The position numbers and the translations under genes are program-made. The notes beneath the pieces are model-generated. The model did not search any database. It worked only from the letters and a program-made list of their open reading frames with translations, and had not been told where the DNA came from. Shown piece after piece: positions 47,301 to 56,780 of a stretch of DNA of 64,000 bases; positions within the stretch are counted from its first letter, which is position 1, and the number at the start of each line of letters is the position of its first letter. The DNA lies in assembly GCA_027563935.2 (NCBI GenBank), contig CM050449.1:43064507-43128506 (forward strand), written 5' to 3'. This DNA is from Costus lasius (lineage: Eukaryota > Streptophyta > Magnoliopsida > Zingiberales > Costaceae).

Positions 47301-49534
47301 ACACCGGGGCTTCAAAGTGCTGCATCACGCCTGATGCACTGCCCGAGCACTGTTATGAAAAAACAGGCGAATACTCCATTTATGGAGTTAATAGTGTTCA
47401 GAAGACGAACACAAAGCTAAAAAATGGATATCTAATTTTGAATAAGGAAAAATACATACTCCCCTTTACGTATGTATTACCACTTTCGATTGGTGATAAA
47501 ACGCAGCTTATTATTGGGATGAATTTCATTCACAGTTTTAAAGGTGGTCTGCGAATTGAACAAGGAACGCTTACATTTTATAAGAAAGTGGAGGTGATCC
47601 AAACAACACCAGTAAGCACTAAGGTTGCTTTGAGTATTTTTCACGAAGAAGAAGAACTAGACGCTCTAAGTCAAGATTTTATCTGCGAACTGTTTACTTA
47701 TGACTTAGGTAAGCTGTCAGATTATGAACAACAAATTTTGCCAACCTTACAAGACTTAGAAGATACTCAGAACATAGGCAATGACCCAAAAATTTTCTGG
47801 CATAAAGACAGTGTAAAGTGTGCTATAGACATCATTAACAATGACTTGATTATTTCTGATAAACCGATAGTTCCTAGTTTAGAAATGAATGCTGAATTCA
47901 AAAGGCATATTAAGGAACTCACGGATATGGGTTTGATCAGACCATCAACTTCGAGGCACAGAACAGCAGCGTTTATTGTCAATAAACACTCAGAGATCAT
48001 AAGGGGAAAAACTCGTATGGTCTGCAATTACAAAAGATTGAATGATAATACATACAAAGATCCGTATGTATTACCGAATATAGAGCTGTTGGTTACTAAA
48101 ATAAAAGAAAAGAAAGTGTTTAGTAAGTTTGATCTGAAATCCGGTTTTCATCAAGTAATGATGTCAGAAGAAAGCATTTCGTGGACAGCGTTCGTTTGTC
48201 CTCAAGGGCATTATGAATGGCTCGTGATGCCATTCGGACTGAAAAATGCACCTTCGGTTTTTCAAAGGAAGATGGACTCAATTTTTGGGCAATACGATGA
48301 CTTCATCTGTGTATACATAGATGACATTCTGGTCTTCTCAGAAGATATTAGACTCCATCTACAGCATTTATCAAAATTTTTCTCAATTGTGAAGGAACAT
48401 GGTCTGGTATTAAATCGTACCAAAGTCAAGCTTGGAGTCTCAAGGATTGAATTCCTTGGATTAGAAATTGGTGAAGGAGAGGTCAAATTACAACCCCACA
48501 TAGTAAAGAAATTACTTGATTTTCCTGATAAAGAGTTAGAGACTTTAAAAGGATTGCAACAGTTTCTCGGTATATTAAACTACGCTAGGAATTACATTCC
48601 GAACTTGAGCAAATATACAGGTCCCCTGTATAATAAATGCTCTAAAACTGGTGAGCGGAGATTTAATAAATACGACTGGATTTCTATTCAAAAAATTCGA
48701 GATATTGTTAAGACCTTGCCACCGCTACAAATTCCTCCTACAAATGCATATCTGATTGTTGAGACTGATGGTTGTCTCAGTAGATGGGGTGGTATCCTAA
48801 AATGGAGACCTTCAAAAGGGTCTTCTCAAAAGACTGAACAAGTTGCTAGGTATTGCTCAGGTAAATACAAGACAGTAATCTCTAACATTGATGCTGAGAT
48901 TATGGCGTGCCTTTACTCTCTGGAAAAGTTTAAGATATTCTTGCTACCTAAAACTGAATTTACCCTACGAACGGATTGTAATGCAATCGTTTCTTTCTTT
49001 CAAACTGTTACTGCCAGTAAACTAGCAAAAAATCGGTGGGTAAATTTTATTGATTACGTCACAGCAACTGGAGTAGAGGTTAAAGTTGAACACATCAAAG
49101 GTGTCAACAATACAGGCGCAGATAAACTGTCAAGAATAATTGCAACAAACTCCATATGTTATCTCCATGACAGTCCCTGTTTTGAAGTATTTTCTGCTAA
49201 AATGACACTTAGCTCAAATTTCCGCAATCACTTTCTGGGATCACTCCCTGAGCATATTAGCAGTTATATCTGGGATTTGGCAGAGCAAAAGACCTATGAC
49301 AGCATAATTTCACTCCAAGAAATCTTAAAACATCAGGTCGAACCATTGCCTGGAATATACGTCAGGCAACAGTACGGACGGTTTTCATACACAACACATA
49401 TACAATATGATGAAGTCCAGCCAGTTGATCAACCTTTTGTTCAGAGGTTATATGAATTGGGTATGATCAGACAATTTGATATAGAATTTGCTGACACGCC
49501 GACTTTGTATTTCTTGAATCAATCATGGTTTTGA
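44366..49534 (+). CDS. Badnavirus ORF3 polyprotein (copy C), open but 3' truncated
   Basis: 1722 codons without an internal stop; the last 9 come from junction J2. Approximate residue order: movement protein (about 115-245, with NLLITKGLVARISNQAH); acidic Ser/Asp stretch (about 305-335); capsid (about 470-740, ISQWEDIIRRWES, GETLKVYFQNWR); CCHC finger CKCFVCGEMGHYANEC (743-758); second Cys array matching CX2CX11CX2CX4CX2C (856-882); aspartic protease LDTGASKC (about 978); RT with YIDD (about 1317); RNase H with ETDGC (about 1466). The polyprotein is normally cut by its own protease to make movement, capsid and replication proteins. The authentic C-terminal 126 residues are absent. An Arg replaces a Gly found in the other copies next to the RNase H ETDGC box. 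Confidence 0.92.
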   Translation: MASSSHSVTEGVSNTQDIIRRYNTFSSLMTKIKGKQIMTLERLVDPEHQLKISRFKKAELVPAETLYEHKLLETKQKVYQHYSESMINCSKQDQIQLSFITEESKHKLLAQDYKTIHLGLCLIGIHGLHRAHCGTKCLLTLVDTRFADLEKAIIGTLEVDMTNNKELIYFVPDFLMSVKDFTKHIKLLVQTKGYEDFIAGKNLLITKGLVARISNQAHCNFKIQISEVLEHLNTHGIQAMQGKKIPAHDLEGAECKITLPDLTSKVPSSVNLWRSDSSHVLARFSSYQSRTEPDDTSDVILVLLSNSDSDSDESFFNPWGEDENEHSENSEQQQNNTSLRTYKDEDVFTNNNPIFMDPQDGIELKEHQGYHDLLQNCWLDESSFIMPSMVYDDTPISLENHDMYQDILENTLLTEEHFKLETVAMTNDEASSSMVVPKQTTNTQPGFGPVTTVDTSLRDKIHEAFPEARTSQPRYPRPLKVDRLPSLPSANSHSGSILQLGEDISQWEDIIRRWESNTITHCTNRSFIDNTEKVIYIENLLGETLKVYFQNWRMAFPQEYQQLTITADDTSNVTTQIRQMILGYDEYRGYTTMQNQATLDLEALTITSMKDIVPFSNQYLYLAGRTGAAFLSSEMSERYFRKLPAPYNTKIAELWKEKYPRMTIGIMPRIMFTYGVLQEICKTNEMNRQAKDFSFCQNIAVPGTYSTNPRPKKFLRKSTTYKNHPHKNHVRKLKKKKPGKAKCKCFVCGEMGHYANECHNKKVNRERLAIYQQLELLPEWDIISVGEDEDPDDSDLCSFSDDETDAMERKEVVLMMAGESTDWIPARKNFVIPVEISICSHQWILYPEVTPHCNKCFFCPIKTVKWARMQCTLCQILVCSVCSTLKFQKEIPLGELPPRHVQIDWRKLTEEQAKHICNLENEVRQRTKGKEVVYDEEVCVMKAEERKPIRYASVSNNLLNLVATVEINGEKYNVQAILDTGASKCCITPDALPEHCYEKTGEYSIYGVNSVQKTNTKLKNGYLILNKEKYILPFTYVLPLSIGDKTQLIIGMNFIHSFKGGLRIEQGTLTFYKKVEVIQTTPVSTKVALSIFHEEEELDALSQDFICELFTYDLGKLSDYEQQILPTLQDLEDTQNIGNDPKIFWHKDSVKCAIDIINNDLIISDKPIVPSLEMNAEFKRHIKELTDMGLIRPSTSRHRTAAFIVNKHSEIIRGKTRMVCNYKRLNDNTYKDPYVLPNIELLVTKIKEKKVFSKFDLKSGFHQVMMSEESISWTAFVCPQGHYEWLVMPFGLKNAPSVFQRKMDSIFGQYDDFICVYIDDILVFSEDIRLHLQHLSKFFSIVKEHGLVLNRTKVKLGVSRIEFLGLEIGEGEVKLQPHIVKKLLDFPDKELETLKGLQQFLGILNYARNYIPNLSKYTGPLYNKCSKTGERRFNKYDWISIQKIRDIVKTLPPLQIPPTNAYLIVETDGCLSRWGGILKWRPSKGSSQKTEQVARYCSGKYKTVISNIDAEIMACLYSLEKFKIFLLPKTEFTLRTDCNAIVSFFQTVTASKLAKNRWVNFIDYVTATGVEVKVEHIKGVNNTGADKLSRIIATNSICYLHDSPCFEVFSAKMTLSSNFRNHFLGSLPEHISSYIWDLAEQKTYDSIISLQEILKHQVEPLPGIYVRQQYGRFSYTTHIQYDEVQPVDQPFVQRLYELGMIRQFDIEFADTPTLYFLNQSWF

Positions 49535-49687
49535 GTAAGAAACTGAAAGTCTGTGTGTATAGACTGAAAGTACTCAAAATCTGAACACTTGAATCAATCG
49601 GAACAGTACTCAGGAATCGATTTTGTATTTCTTCATATCCAATTTAGATTATATTTTGTGTGTCTATATATCGCACTCATCACTTAC
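49507..49687 (+). other. Scrambled viral junction J2
   Basis: Same 181-bp patchwork as 38585-38765, exactly 10,922 bp downstream. Identical breakpoints on both sides show the junction formed once and was then duplicated with the whole unit. Confidence 0.88.
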
Positions 49688-52600
49688 AGTTTCATCATGC
49701 CTTCTGTGGTCTATGATGACACACCGATATCACTAGAAAACCATGACATGTATCAAGACATACTGGAAAACACACTACTAACAGAAGAACACTTTAAACT
49801 GGAAACAGTAGCCATGACGAATGACGAGGCGAGTAGCAGTATGGTCGTTCCCAAACAAACAACAAATACCCAACCAGGTTTTGGGCCAGTCACAACAGTA
49901 GATACATCATTAAGAGACAAAATACATGAAGCATTCCCAGAGGCTAGAACTAGTCAGCCTAGATATCCAAGACCGTTGAAAGTCGACAGATTACCTTCTT
50001 TGCCATCTGCCAATTCACATTCTGGTTCAATCTTACAATTAGGTGAAGATATCTCGCAATGGGAGGATATAATCCGAAGATGGGAATCAAACACCATCAC
50101 ACACTGTACAAACAGATCATTTATTGATAACACTGAGAAAGTAATTTACATAGAAAATCTTTTAGGAGAAACCCTGAAAGTTTACTTTCAGAATTGGAGA
50201 ATGGCTTTTCCACAGGAGTATCAACAGCTAACAATAACAGCTGATGATACGTCGAACGTAACAACCCAGATCCGACAGATGATTTTAGGCTACGATGAAT
50301 ACCGTGGGTATACTACCATGCAGAACCAGGCAACGCTAGATTTAGAAGCCTTAACGATCACCTCTATGAAAGATATTGTGCCGTTTTCCAACCAGTATCT
50401 GTATCTGGCAGGCAGAACAGGGGCTGCATTTCTGTCTAGTGAAATGTCTGAACGATACTTTAGAAAACTCCCAGCACCCTACAATACAAAAATTGCCAAA
50501 TTATGGAAAGAAAAATACCCAAGGATGACTGTAGGGATTATGCCACGGATAATGTTCACATACGGGGTGTTACAAGAGATTTTCAAAACAAACGAGATGA
50601 ACAGACAAGCTAAAGACTTCTCGTTTTGTCAAAACATTGCTGTTCCTGGAACTTACTCAACCAATCCAAGACCAAAGAAGTTCCTTAGGAAATCAACAAC
50701 TTATAAAAATCATCCCCATAAGAATCATGTCAGAAAGTTGAAAAAGAAGAAACCGGGCAAGGCAAAATGTAAATGTTTTGTCTGTGGAGAAATGGGGCAC
50801 TATGCAAATGAGTGCCATAACAAAAAAGTAAATAGAGAGCGTTTAGCTATCTATCAGCAACTTGAATTATTGCCGGAATGGGATATTATTAGTGTAGGTG
50901 AGGACGAAGATCCTGACGATTCAGATCTTTGTTCTTTTTCTGACGATGAAACAGATGCGATGGAAAGAAAAGAAGTTGTTCTTATGATGGCTGGTGAATC
51001 TACAGATTGGATACTAGCAAGAAAAAATTTTGTGATACCTGTTGAGATTAGTATATGCAGTCACCAATGGATATTGTATCCAGAAGTGACTCCTCACTGC
51101 AACAAATGTTTTTTCTGCCCAATCAAAACAGTAAAGTGGGCCAGAATGCAGTGTACCCTTTGCCAAATACTGGTTTGCTCTGTTTGTAGCACTCTAAAAT
51201 TTCAAAAGGAAATACCATTGGGAGAGTTGCCACCCAGACACGTACAGATTGATTGGAGAAAATTAACTGAAGAACAGGCAAAACATATATGTAACTTAGA
51301 GAATGAAGTCCGACAAAGAACTAAGGGCAAAGAAGTTGTGTATGACGAAGAAGTATGCGTCATGAAAGCAGAAGAGCGTAAACCTATACGGTACGCTAGC
51401 GTAAGTAACAATTTGTTGAATTTAGTCGCCACCGTTGAAATCAATGGCGAAAAATATAATGTGCAGGCAATTTTGGACACCGGGGCTTCAAAGTGCTGCA
51501 TCACGCCTGATGCACTGCCCGAGCACTGTTATGAAAAAACAGGCGAATACTCCATTTATGGAGTTAATAGTGTTCAGAAGACGAACACAAAGCTAAAAAA
51601 TGGATATCTAATTTTGAATAAGGAAAAATACATACTCCCCTTTACGTATGTATTACCACTTTCGATTGGTGATAAAACGCAGCTTATTATTGGGATGAAT
51701 TTCATTCACAGTTTTAAAGGTGGTCTGCGAATTGAACAAGGAACGCTTACATTTTATAAGAAAGTGGAGGTGATCCAAACAACACCAGTAAGCACTAAGG
51801 TTGCTTTGAGTATTTTTCACGAAGAAGAAGAACTAGACGCTCTAAGTCAAGATTTTATCTGCGAACTGTTTACTTATGACTTAGGTAAGCTGTCAGATTA
51901 TGAACAACAAATTTTGCCAACCTTACAAGACTTAGAAGATACTCAGAACATAGGCAATGACCCAAAAATTTTCTGGCATAAAGACAGTGTAAAGTGTGCT
52001 ATAGACATCATTAACAATGACTTGATTATTTCTGATAAACCGATAGTTCCTAGTTTAGAAATGAATGCTGAATTCAAAAGGCATATTAAGGAACTCACTG
52101 ATATGGGTTTGATCAGACCATCAACCTCGAGGCACAGAACAGCAGCGTTTATTGTCAATAAACACTCAGAGATCATAAGGGGAAAAACTCGTATGGTCTG
52201 CAATTACAAAAGATTGAATGATAATACATACAAAGATCCGTATGTATTACCGAATATAGAGCTGTTGGTTACTAAAATAAAAGAAAAGAAAGTGTTTAGT
52301 AAGTTTGATCTGAAATCCGGTTTTCATCAAGTAATGATGTCAGAAGAAAGCATTTCGTGGACAGCGTTCGTTTGTCCTCAAGGGCATTATGAATGGCTCG
52401 TGATGCCATTCGGACTGAAAAATGCACCTTCGGTTTTTCAAAGGAAGATGGACTCAATATTTGGGCAATACGATGACTTCATCTGTGTATACATAGATGA
52501 CATTCTGGTCTTCTCAGAAGATATTAGACTCCATCTACAGCATTTATCAAAATTTTTCTCAATTGTGAAGGAACATGGTCTGGTATTAAATCGTACCAAA

Positions 52601-54061
52601 GTCAAGCTTGGAGTCTCAAGGATTGAATTCCTTGGATTAGAAATTGGTGAAGGAGAGGTCAAATTACAACCCCACATAGTAAAGAAATTACTTGATTTTC
52701 CTGATAAAGAGTTAGAGACTTTAAAAGGATTGCAACAGTTTCTCGGTATATTAAACTACGCTAGGAATTACATTCCGAACTTGAGCAAATATACAGGTCC
52801 CCTGTATAATAAATGCTCTAAAACTGGTGAGCGGAGATTTAATAAATACGACTGGATTTCTATTCAAAAAATTCGAGATATTGTTAAGACCTTGCCACCG
52901 CTACAAATTCCTCCTACAAATGCATATCTGATTGTTGAGACTGATGGTTGTCTCAGTGGATGGGGTGGTATCCTAAAATGGAGACCTTCAAAAGGGTCTT
53001 CTCAAAAGACTGAACAAGTTGCTAGGTATTGCTCAGGTAAATACAAGACAGTAATCTCTAACATTGATGCCGAGATTATGGCGTGCCTTTACTCTCTGGA
53101 AAAGTTTAAGATATTCTTGCTACCTAAAACTGAATTTACCCTACGAACGGATTGTAATGCAATCGTTTCATTCTTTCAAACTGTTACTGCCAGTAAACTA
53201 GCAAAAAATCGGTGGGTAAATTTTATTGATTACGTCACAGCAACTGGAGTAGAGGTTAAAGTTGAACACATCAAAGGTGTCAACAATACAGGCGCAGATA
53301 AACTGTCAAGAATAATTGCAACAAACTCCATATGTTATCTCCATGACCGTCCCTGTTTTGAAGTATTTTCTGCTAAAATGACACTTAGCTCAAATTTCCG
53401 CAATCACTTTCTGGGATCACTCCCTGAGCATATTAGCAGTTATATCTGGGATTTGGCAGAGCAAAAGACCTATGACAGCATAATTTCACTCCAAGAAATC
53501 TTAAAACATCAGGTCGAACCATTGCCGGGAATATACGTCAGGCAACAGTACGGACGGTTTTCATACACAACACATATACAATATGATGAAGTCCAGCCAG
53601 TTGATCAACCTTTTGTTCAGAGGTTATATGAATTGGGTATGATCAGACAATTTGATATAGAATTTGCTGACACGCCGACTTTTCTTGGCTCACAATTCTA
53701 TGGTGCTATTAATGATAATTGTTACCGCAGTCTTACAATCCATTCAGATTTTCCCCTGCTCATTAATAGACGATTTAAACCTATTACCAGGGTTGTTGCA
53801 GTTCACTATGATGTTATATGGCCTTCTGATCTGGTCACACCTGAGTGGACTCAGATTTATGATAAAGAAGCCTATCATGTCTCACTGGATGGCTTGCCGC
53901 GATCATACTTGGGGATTTGGTCAACCACTTTTAATCTTGTTGTTGATTCTTTGTATTTGCAGGTATGGTTACGAAACAATACGGATAGATGGCCTACATA
54001 TTTATCTGATGGACAAATTGATGGATACGACAGCGAGAATAATTATAGTGACAATTTTTAA
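49688..54061 (+). CDS. Badnavirus ORF3, 5'-truncated (copy D), open to natural stop
   Basis: Covers the region from SFIMPS to the authentic ORF3 end, with no internal stop; first in-frame ATG at 49697. It has capsid, CCHC finger, second Cys array, protease, RT (YIDD), RNase H and the C-terminal tail. It lacks the movement protein and upstream ORFs. The frame extends 99 bases up into J2 without an ATG. Small differences from C include a Cys-to-Phe change in the capsid region (EIFKTNE) and a Pro-to-Leu near ESTDWI. If transcribed it would make only an N-truncated polyprotein. Confidence 0.88.
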   Translation, partial: SFIMPSVVYDDTPISLENHDMYQDILENTLLTEEHFKLETVAMTNDEASSSMVVPKQTTNTQPGFGPVTTVDTSLRDKIHEAFPEARTSQPRYPRPLKVDRLPSLPSANSHSGSILQLGEDISQWEDIIRRWESNTITHCTNRSFIDNTEKVIYIENLLGETLKVYFQNWRMAFPQEYQQLTITADDTSNVTTQIRQMILGYDEYRGYTTMQNQATLDLEALTITSMKDIVPFSNQYLYLAGRTGAAFLSSEMSERYFRKLPAPYNTKIAKLWKEKYPRMTVGIMPRIMFTYGVLQEIFKTNEMNRQAKDFSFCQNIAVPGTYSTNPRPKKFLRKSTTYKNHPHKNHVRKLKKKKPGKAKCKCFVCGEMGHYANECHNKKVNRERLAIYQQLELLPEWDIISVGEDEDPDDSDLCSFSDDETDAMERKEVVLMMAGESTDWILARKNFVIPVEISICSHQWILYPEVTPHCNKCFFCPIKTVKWARMQCTLCQILVCSVCSTLKFQKEIPLGELPPRHVQIDWRKLTEEQAKHICNLENEVRQRTKGKEVVYDEEVCVMKAEERKPIRYASVSNNLLNLVATVEINGEKYNVQAILDTGASKCCITPDALPEHCYEKTGEYSIYGVNSVQKTNTKLKNGYLILNKEKYILPFTYVLPLSIGDKTQLIIGMNFIHSFKGGLRIEQGTLTFYKKVEVIQTTPVSTKVALSIFHEEEELDALSQDFICELFTYDLGKLSDYEQQILPTLQDLEDTQNIGNDPKIFWHKDSVKCAIDIINNDLIISDKPIVPSLEMNAEFKRHIKELTDMGLIRPSTSRHRTAAFIVNKHSEIIRGKTRMVCNYKRLNDNTYKDPYVLPNIELLVTKIKEKKVFSKFDLKSGFHQVMMSEESISWTAFVCPQGHYEWLVMPFGLKNAPSVFQRKMDSIFGQYDDFICVYIDDILVFSEDIRLHLQHLSKFFSIVKEHGLVLNRTKVKLGVSRIEFLGLEIGEGEVKLQPHIVKKLLDFPDKELETLKGLQQFLGILNYARNYIPNLSKYTGPLYNKCSKTGERRFNKYDWISIQKIRDIVKTLPPLQIPPTNAYLIVETDGCLSGWGGILKWRPSKGSSQKTEQVARYCSGKYKTVISNIDAEIMACLYSLEKFKIFLLPKTEFTLRTDCNAIVSFFQTVTASKLAKNRWVNFIDYVTATGVEVKVEHIKGVNNTGADKLSRIIATNSICYLHDRPCFEVFSAKMTLSSNFRNHFLGSLPEHISSYIWDLAEQKTYDSIISLQEILKHQVEPLPGIYVRQQYGRFSYTTHIQYDEVQPVDQPFVQRLYELGMIRQFDIEFADTPTFLGSQFYGAINDNCYRSLTIHSDFPLLINRRFKPITRVVAVHYDVIWPSDLVTPEWTQIYDKEAYHVSLDGLPRSYLGIWSTTFNLVVDSLYLQVWLRNNTDRWPTYLSDGQIDGYDSENNYSDNF

Positions 54062-54347
54062 GCATGGCAGACACAAAGAATCTAGCCGTACCCGCACAAG
54101 TTGCACACTCATAGGGCGGACGAAAGCAGATTCGCAAAAATGGCAGACAAAGAATCTTTTCGTATTGACAAAAGCAGATTCGCAAAAATGGCAGACAAAG
54201 AATCTATTCGCACTCATCACTGCACATCAAGCTTTTCTTCGGACGCAAGTTTCCGGATGTATGTTAGATTATATTTTGTGTGTCTATATATAGTCTTTGT
54301 GTGTAAGTTTAGAGTGTGTGTACAAGCATCGAGAGAAAATTGGTATC
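54062..54347 (+). promoter_or_regulatory. Badnavirus intergenic region, truncated (copy D)
   Basis: Matches 43140-43425: repeats, TATA box (54284-54292) and the first bases of the primer site, then breaks off. Downstream coding is replaced by a movement-protein scrap, so any transcript from here would leave the virus and enter element R. Confidence 0.8.
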
Positions 54348-54533
54348 AAGTGGATATGACTAACAACAAAGAGCTCATTTATTTCGTTCCGGACTTCTTA
54401 ATGTCTGTCAAAGATTTTACCAAGCACATAAAATTATTAGTCCAAACGAAAGGATATGAAGATTTTATTGCCGGAAAAAATCTGTTAATAACGAAGGGAC
54501 TAGTAGCCCGTATCAGTAACCAAGCACACTGTA
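54348..54533 (+). pseudogene. Badnavirus movement-protein fragment
   Basis: 186 bp identical in content to about 44838-45023 of copy C (MTNNKELIYFVPDF onward to NQAHC). It is joined to the broken primer site on the left by a two- to three-base overlap and to R internal DNA on the right. It forms the right border of the array. Confidence 0.88.
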
Positions 54534-55066
54534 GTTATGAACGGACTTGATGTTTTCGATCCTAATGCCGTTTGATTTGGATCAATTTTATCCCTCGTGT
54601 AAGGAGCATACAGTTTTTGGTAAATTGTCAACCATAAACGGAATTGAAATTTGTGATCTTATCACCGTTCGAATAAGATCGAATTTCGCTCGTGTTAGGA
54701 GCTAATAATTTTTGGTAAATTGCCAACTATAAATGGAATTGATATTTGTGATCTTATCACCGTTCGAATAAGATCAAATTTCGCTCGTGTTAGGAGCTAA
54801 CAATTTTTGGTAAATTGCCAACTATAAACGGAATTGATATTTGAGATCTTATCACCGTTTGGATAAGATTGAATTTCACTCGTGTTAGGAGCCTACAATT
54901 TTTGGTAAATTGCCAACCATAAACGAAATTGACATTTGAGATCTTATCACCGTTCGGATAAGATCGAACTTCGCTTGTGTTAGGAGCTTACAATTTTTAG
55001 CAAACTGCCAGTTATTAACGGACTTGACATCTTGATCCTATTGCCGTTTGACTAGGATCAATTTGG
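54534..55066 (+). repeat. 95-bp tandem repeat with hairpin, R internal region
   Basis: About five and a half units. The landmark TTTTTGGTAAATTG recurs at 54614, 54709, 54804, 54899 and (as TTTTTAGCAAACTG) 54994, exactly 95 bases apart. Each unit holds GATCTTAT, a 10-base CACCGTTCGA-type loop, and ATAAGATC. The outer units read GATCCTA...TAGGATC or similar, preserving pairing. Confidence 0.92.
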
Positions 55067-55588
55067 ATGCTTATCAATCTTTGCATTTCTTCCTTGGCTG
55101 ATGCATTGATTTCATCCTTTGACACCAGACTTGAATGTGAGAGGGACATTCTTGTAGCAACTAGTTGTCCTCATCTTGGATCGTGGTTCTCATTACAAAT
55201 GAGTTCTTCTTCACTATCACATCATTGGTGAACATTTTAACATGATATTTTAATGATCTCTTGAGTCAACTTCTCTCTTTTTTTTCTTTTTTTTTAAATT
55301 TCTTTGCTTGATTGCTTCTTGTCGCAAAGAGTAAGATTTCCACCATATGTTGATCTTCTCAATCATGTAACAACAACCCGTCGGGCACCATCTCTTCCAT
55401 CTGAGGTGCCCCCATCTTGGTGTAAGGGATTCATCCTTGATCCAAGTACTAGTTGTGCTTGTAGTTGTCAGGTTGCAAACAATGACCCAATAGAGATTCT
55501 TCATCGCTATCATAAGAGCAAGAAAGGTTTAATATATAGATCTCATAGATGAAAGGAGAAGTCAGGTCCCACCGGGCATCCCAGAATT
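55067..55588 (+). other. R internal region, 3' end
   Basis: About 520 bp with no convincing coding frame. Near its right end GAAAGGAGAAG (about 55553) may be the polypurine tract of R, followed by CCCACCGGGCATCCC before the 3' LTR. Short open frames on either strand show no recognisable protein. Confidence 0.45.
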
Positions 55589-55859
55589 TGTGGGGTTATT
55601 TTTTTGTGTCATGTTTAAATGTAATTGACCTTTATTAAATTCACCTTAAATTAATAAGATTTTTTGTTTAATGGGTTCTGGCTTCCAATGAGCGCAAGCA
55701 CTTATTGTTAATTACCCCTGAAATCAGAGAACCTTTGATTAAGAGATCTATATAATTAAACAATATTCCAAAAATTGGAGGAAAAATGATTTATAAATGC
55801 CATATGAATACAGAACTTAAAATTTAAAGCAATCCTCATTAGTCAAAGAAAGACTTGTC

Positions 55860-56780
55860 GGTGGATATCCGATTCAGCCTTGATGGCGTATTTGGGATTT
55901 GGCATGCACTCGGCTTTGATGGCTTGACAGCTTGTGAGTAATTGAACTTGTTGCATGCTCAGTCTTGATGGCTTATGAGCATTTGGATTTGGACATGTAC
56001 TCAGCCTTAACGGCTTATGAGCATTTGGACTTGATTTGTACTCGGCTTCAATAGCTTGTGAGTATCTGGATTTGATATATACTCGGCTTCAATAGCTTAT
56101 AAGTATTTGGATTTGATTTATACTCGGTCTGGATGACTTGTGAGTATTGGATTTCATATGAAAAATGTCCGGCCTCGATGGCTTATTGGATATTTAAATA
56201 TTGGAGAATATCCGACCTTTATGGCTTATTGGATATTTCAATTTAGAAAATACCCAGCCTTGGCGGCTTATTGGGTATTTTAATTTTATGAAAAATCCGG
56301 CCTTAAAGGCTTATTGGATATTTAAATATTGGAGAATATCCGACCTTTACGGCTTATTGGATATTTCAATTTGAGGAAATATCTGGCCTTGATAGCTTAT
56401 TGGATATTTTAATTTGGAAAGTATCTGGCCTCAACGGCTTATTGGGTATTTGATTTTGAGAAATATCCGGCCTTGACGGCTTAATGGATATTTCAATTTG
56501 CAAAGTACTCGGCCTCAATGGCTTATTGGGTATTTGATTTTGAGAAATATCCGGCCTTAGACGGCTTAATGGATATTTCAATTTGCAAAGTACCCGGCCT
56601 CAACGCCTTATTGGATATTTTGATTTTAGAAGATACCCAGCCTCAGCGGCTTATTGGGTATTTTAATTTAAAAGGTACTCAGCCTCAACGACTTATTGGG
56701 TATTTGATTTTTGATGGCTTCATGCATATTTATTTTGAAAAATACCTAGCCTTAACGGCTTATTGGGTTTTTGAATAAAA
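55860..56780 (+). repeat. Tandem array of ~40-bp units in R LTR (right)
   Basis: Counterpart of 29350-30232 with one or two extra units (near 56370-56400 and 56520-56580), showing copy-number change after insertion. Confidence 0.88.

Larger units (their letters stand above)
32961..54533 (+). mobile_element. Endogenous badnavirus array (two 10,922-bp units)
   Basis: Continuous badnavirus-derived DNA inside the R LTR. Order: A, ORF1 end to near the end of ORF3 (32961-38584); J1, scrambled junction (38585-38765); B, ORF3 from the capsid region to its true end plus intergenic region (38766-43630); C, ORF1, ORF2 and ORF3 to the same cut point (43631-49506); J2 (49507-49687); D, as B with a shortened intergenic region (49688-54347); then a movement-protein scrap (54348-54533). 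All homologous points in A/J1/B and C/J2/D are exactly 10,922 bp apart. Copies are near identical. Badnaviruses do not need integration to replicate, so this is an illegitimate insertion, not a transposon with its own integrase. Confidence 0.93.

Noticed and set aside
32961..54533. Alternative assignment of the viral DNA to Florendovirus or Petuvirus
   Set aside because: Separate small ORF1 and ORF2 with ATGA overlap and the second cysteine array match badnaviruses and not those genera.
54534..55066. Regular 95-bp repeats considered as a CRISPR-like or satellite array
   Set aside because: Repeats are contiguous, with no unique spacers, in plant DNA, and confined to one element. They are better described as an internal tandem repeat of R.
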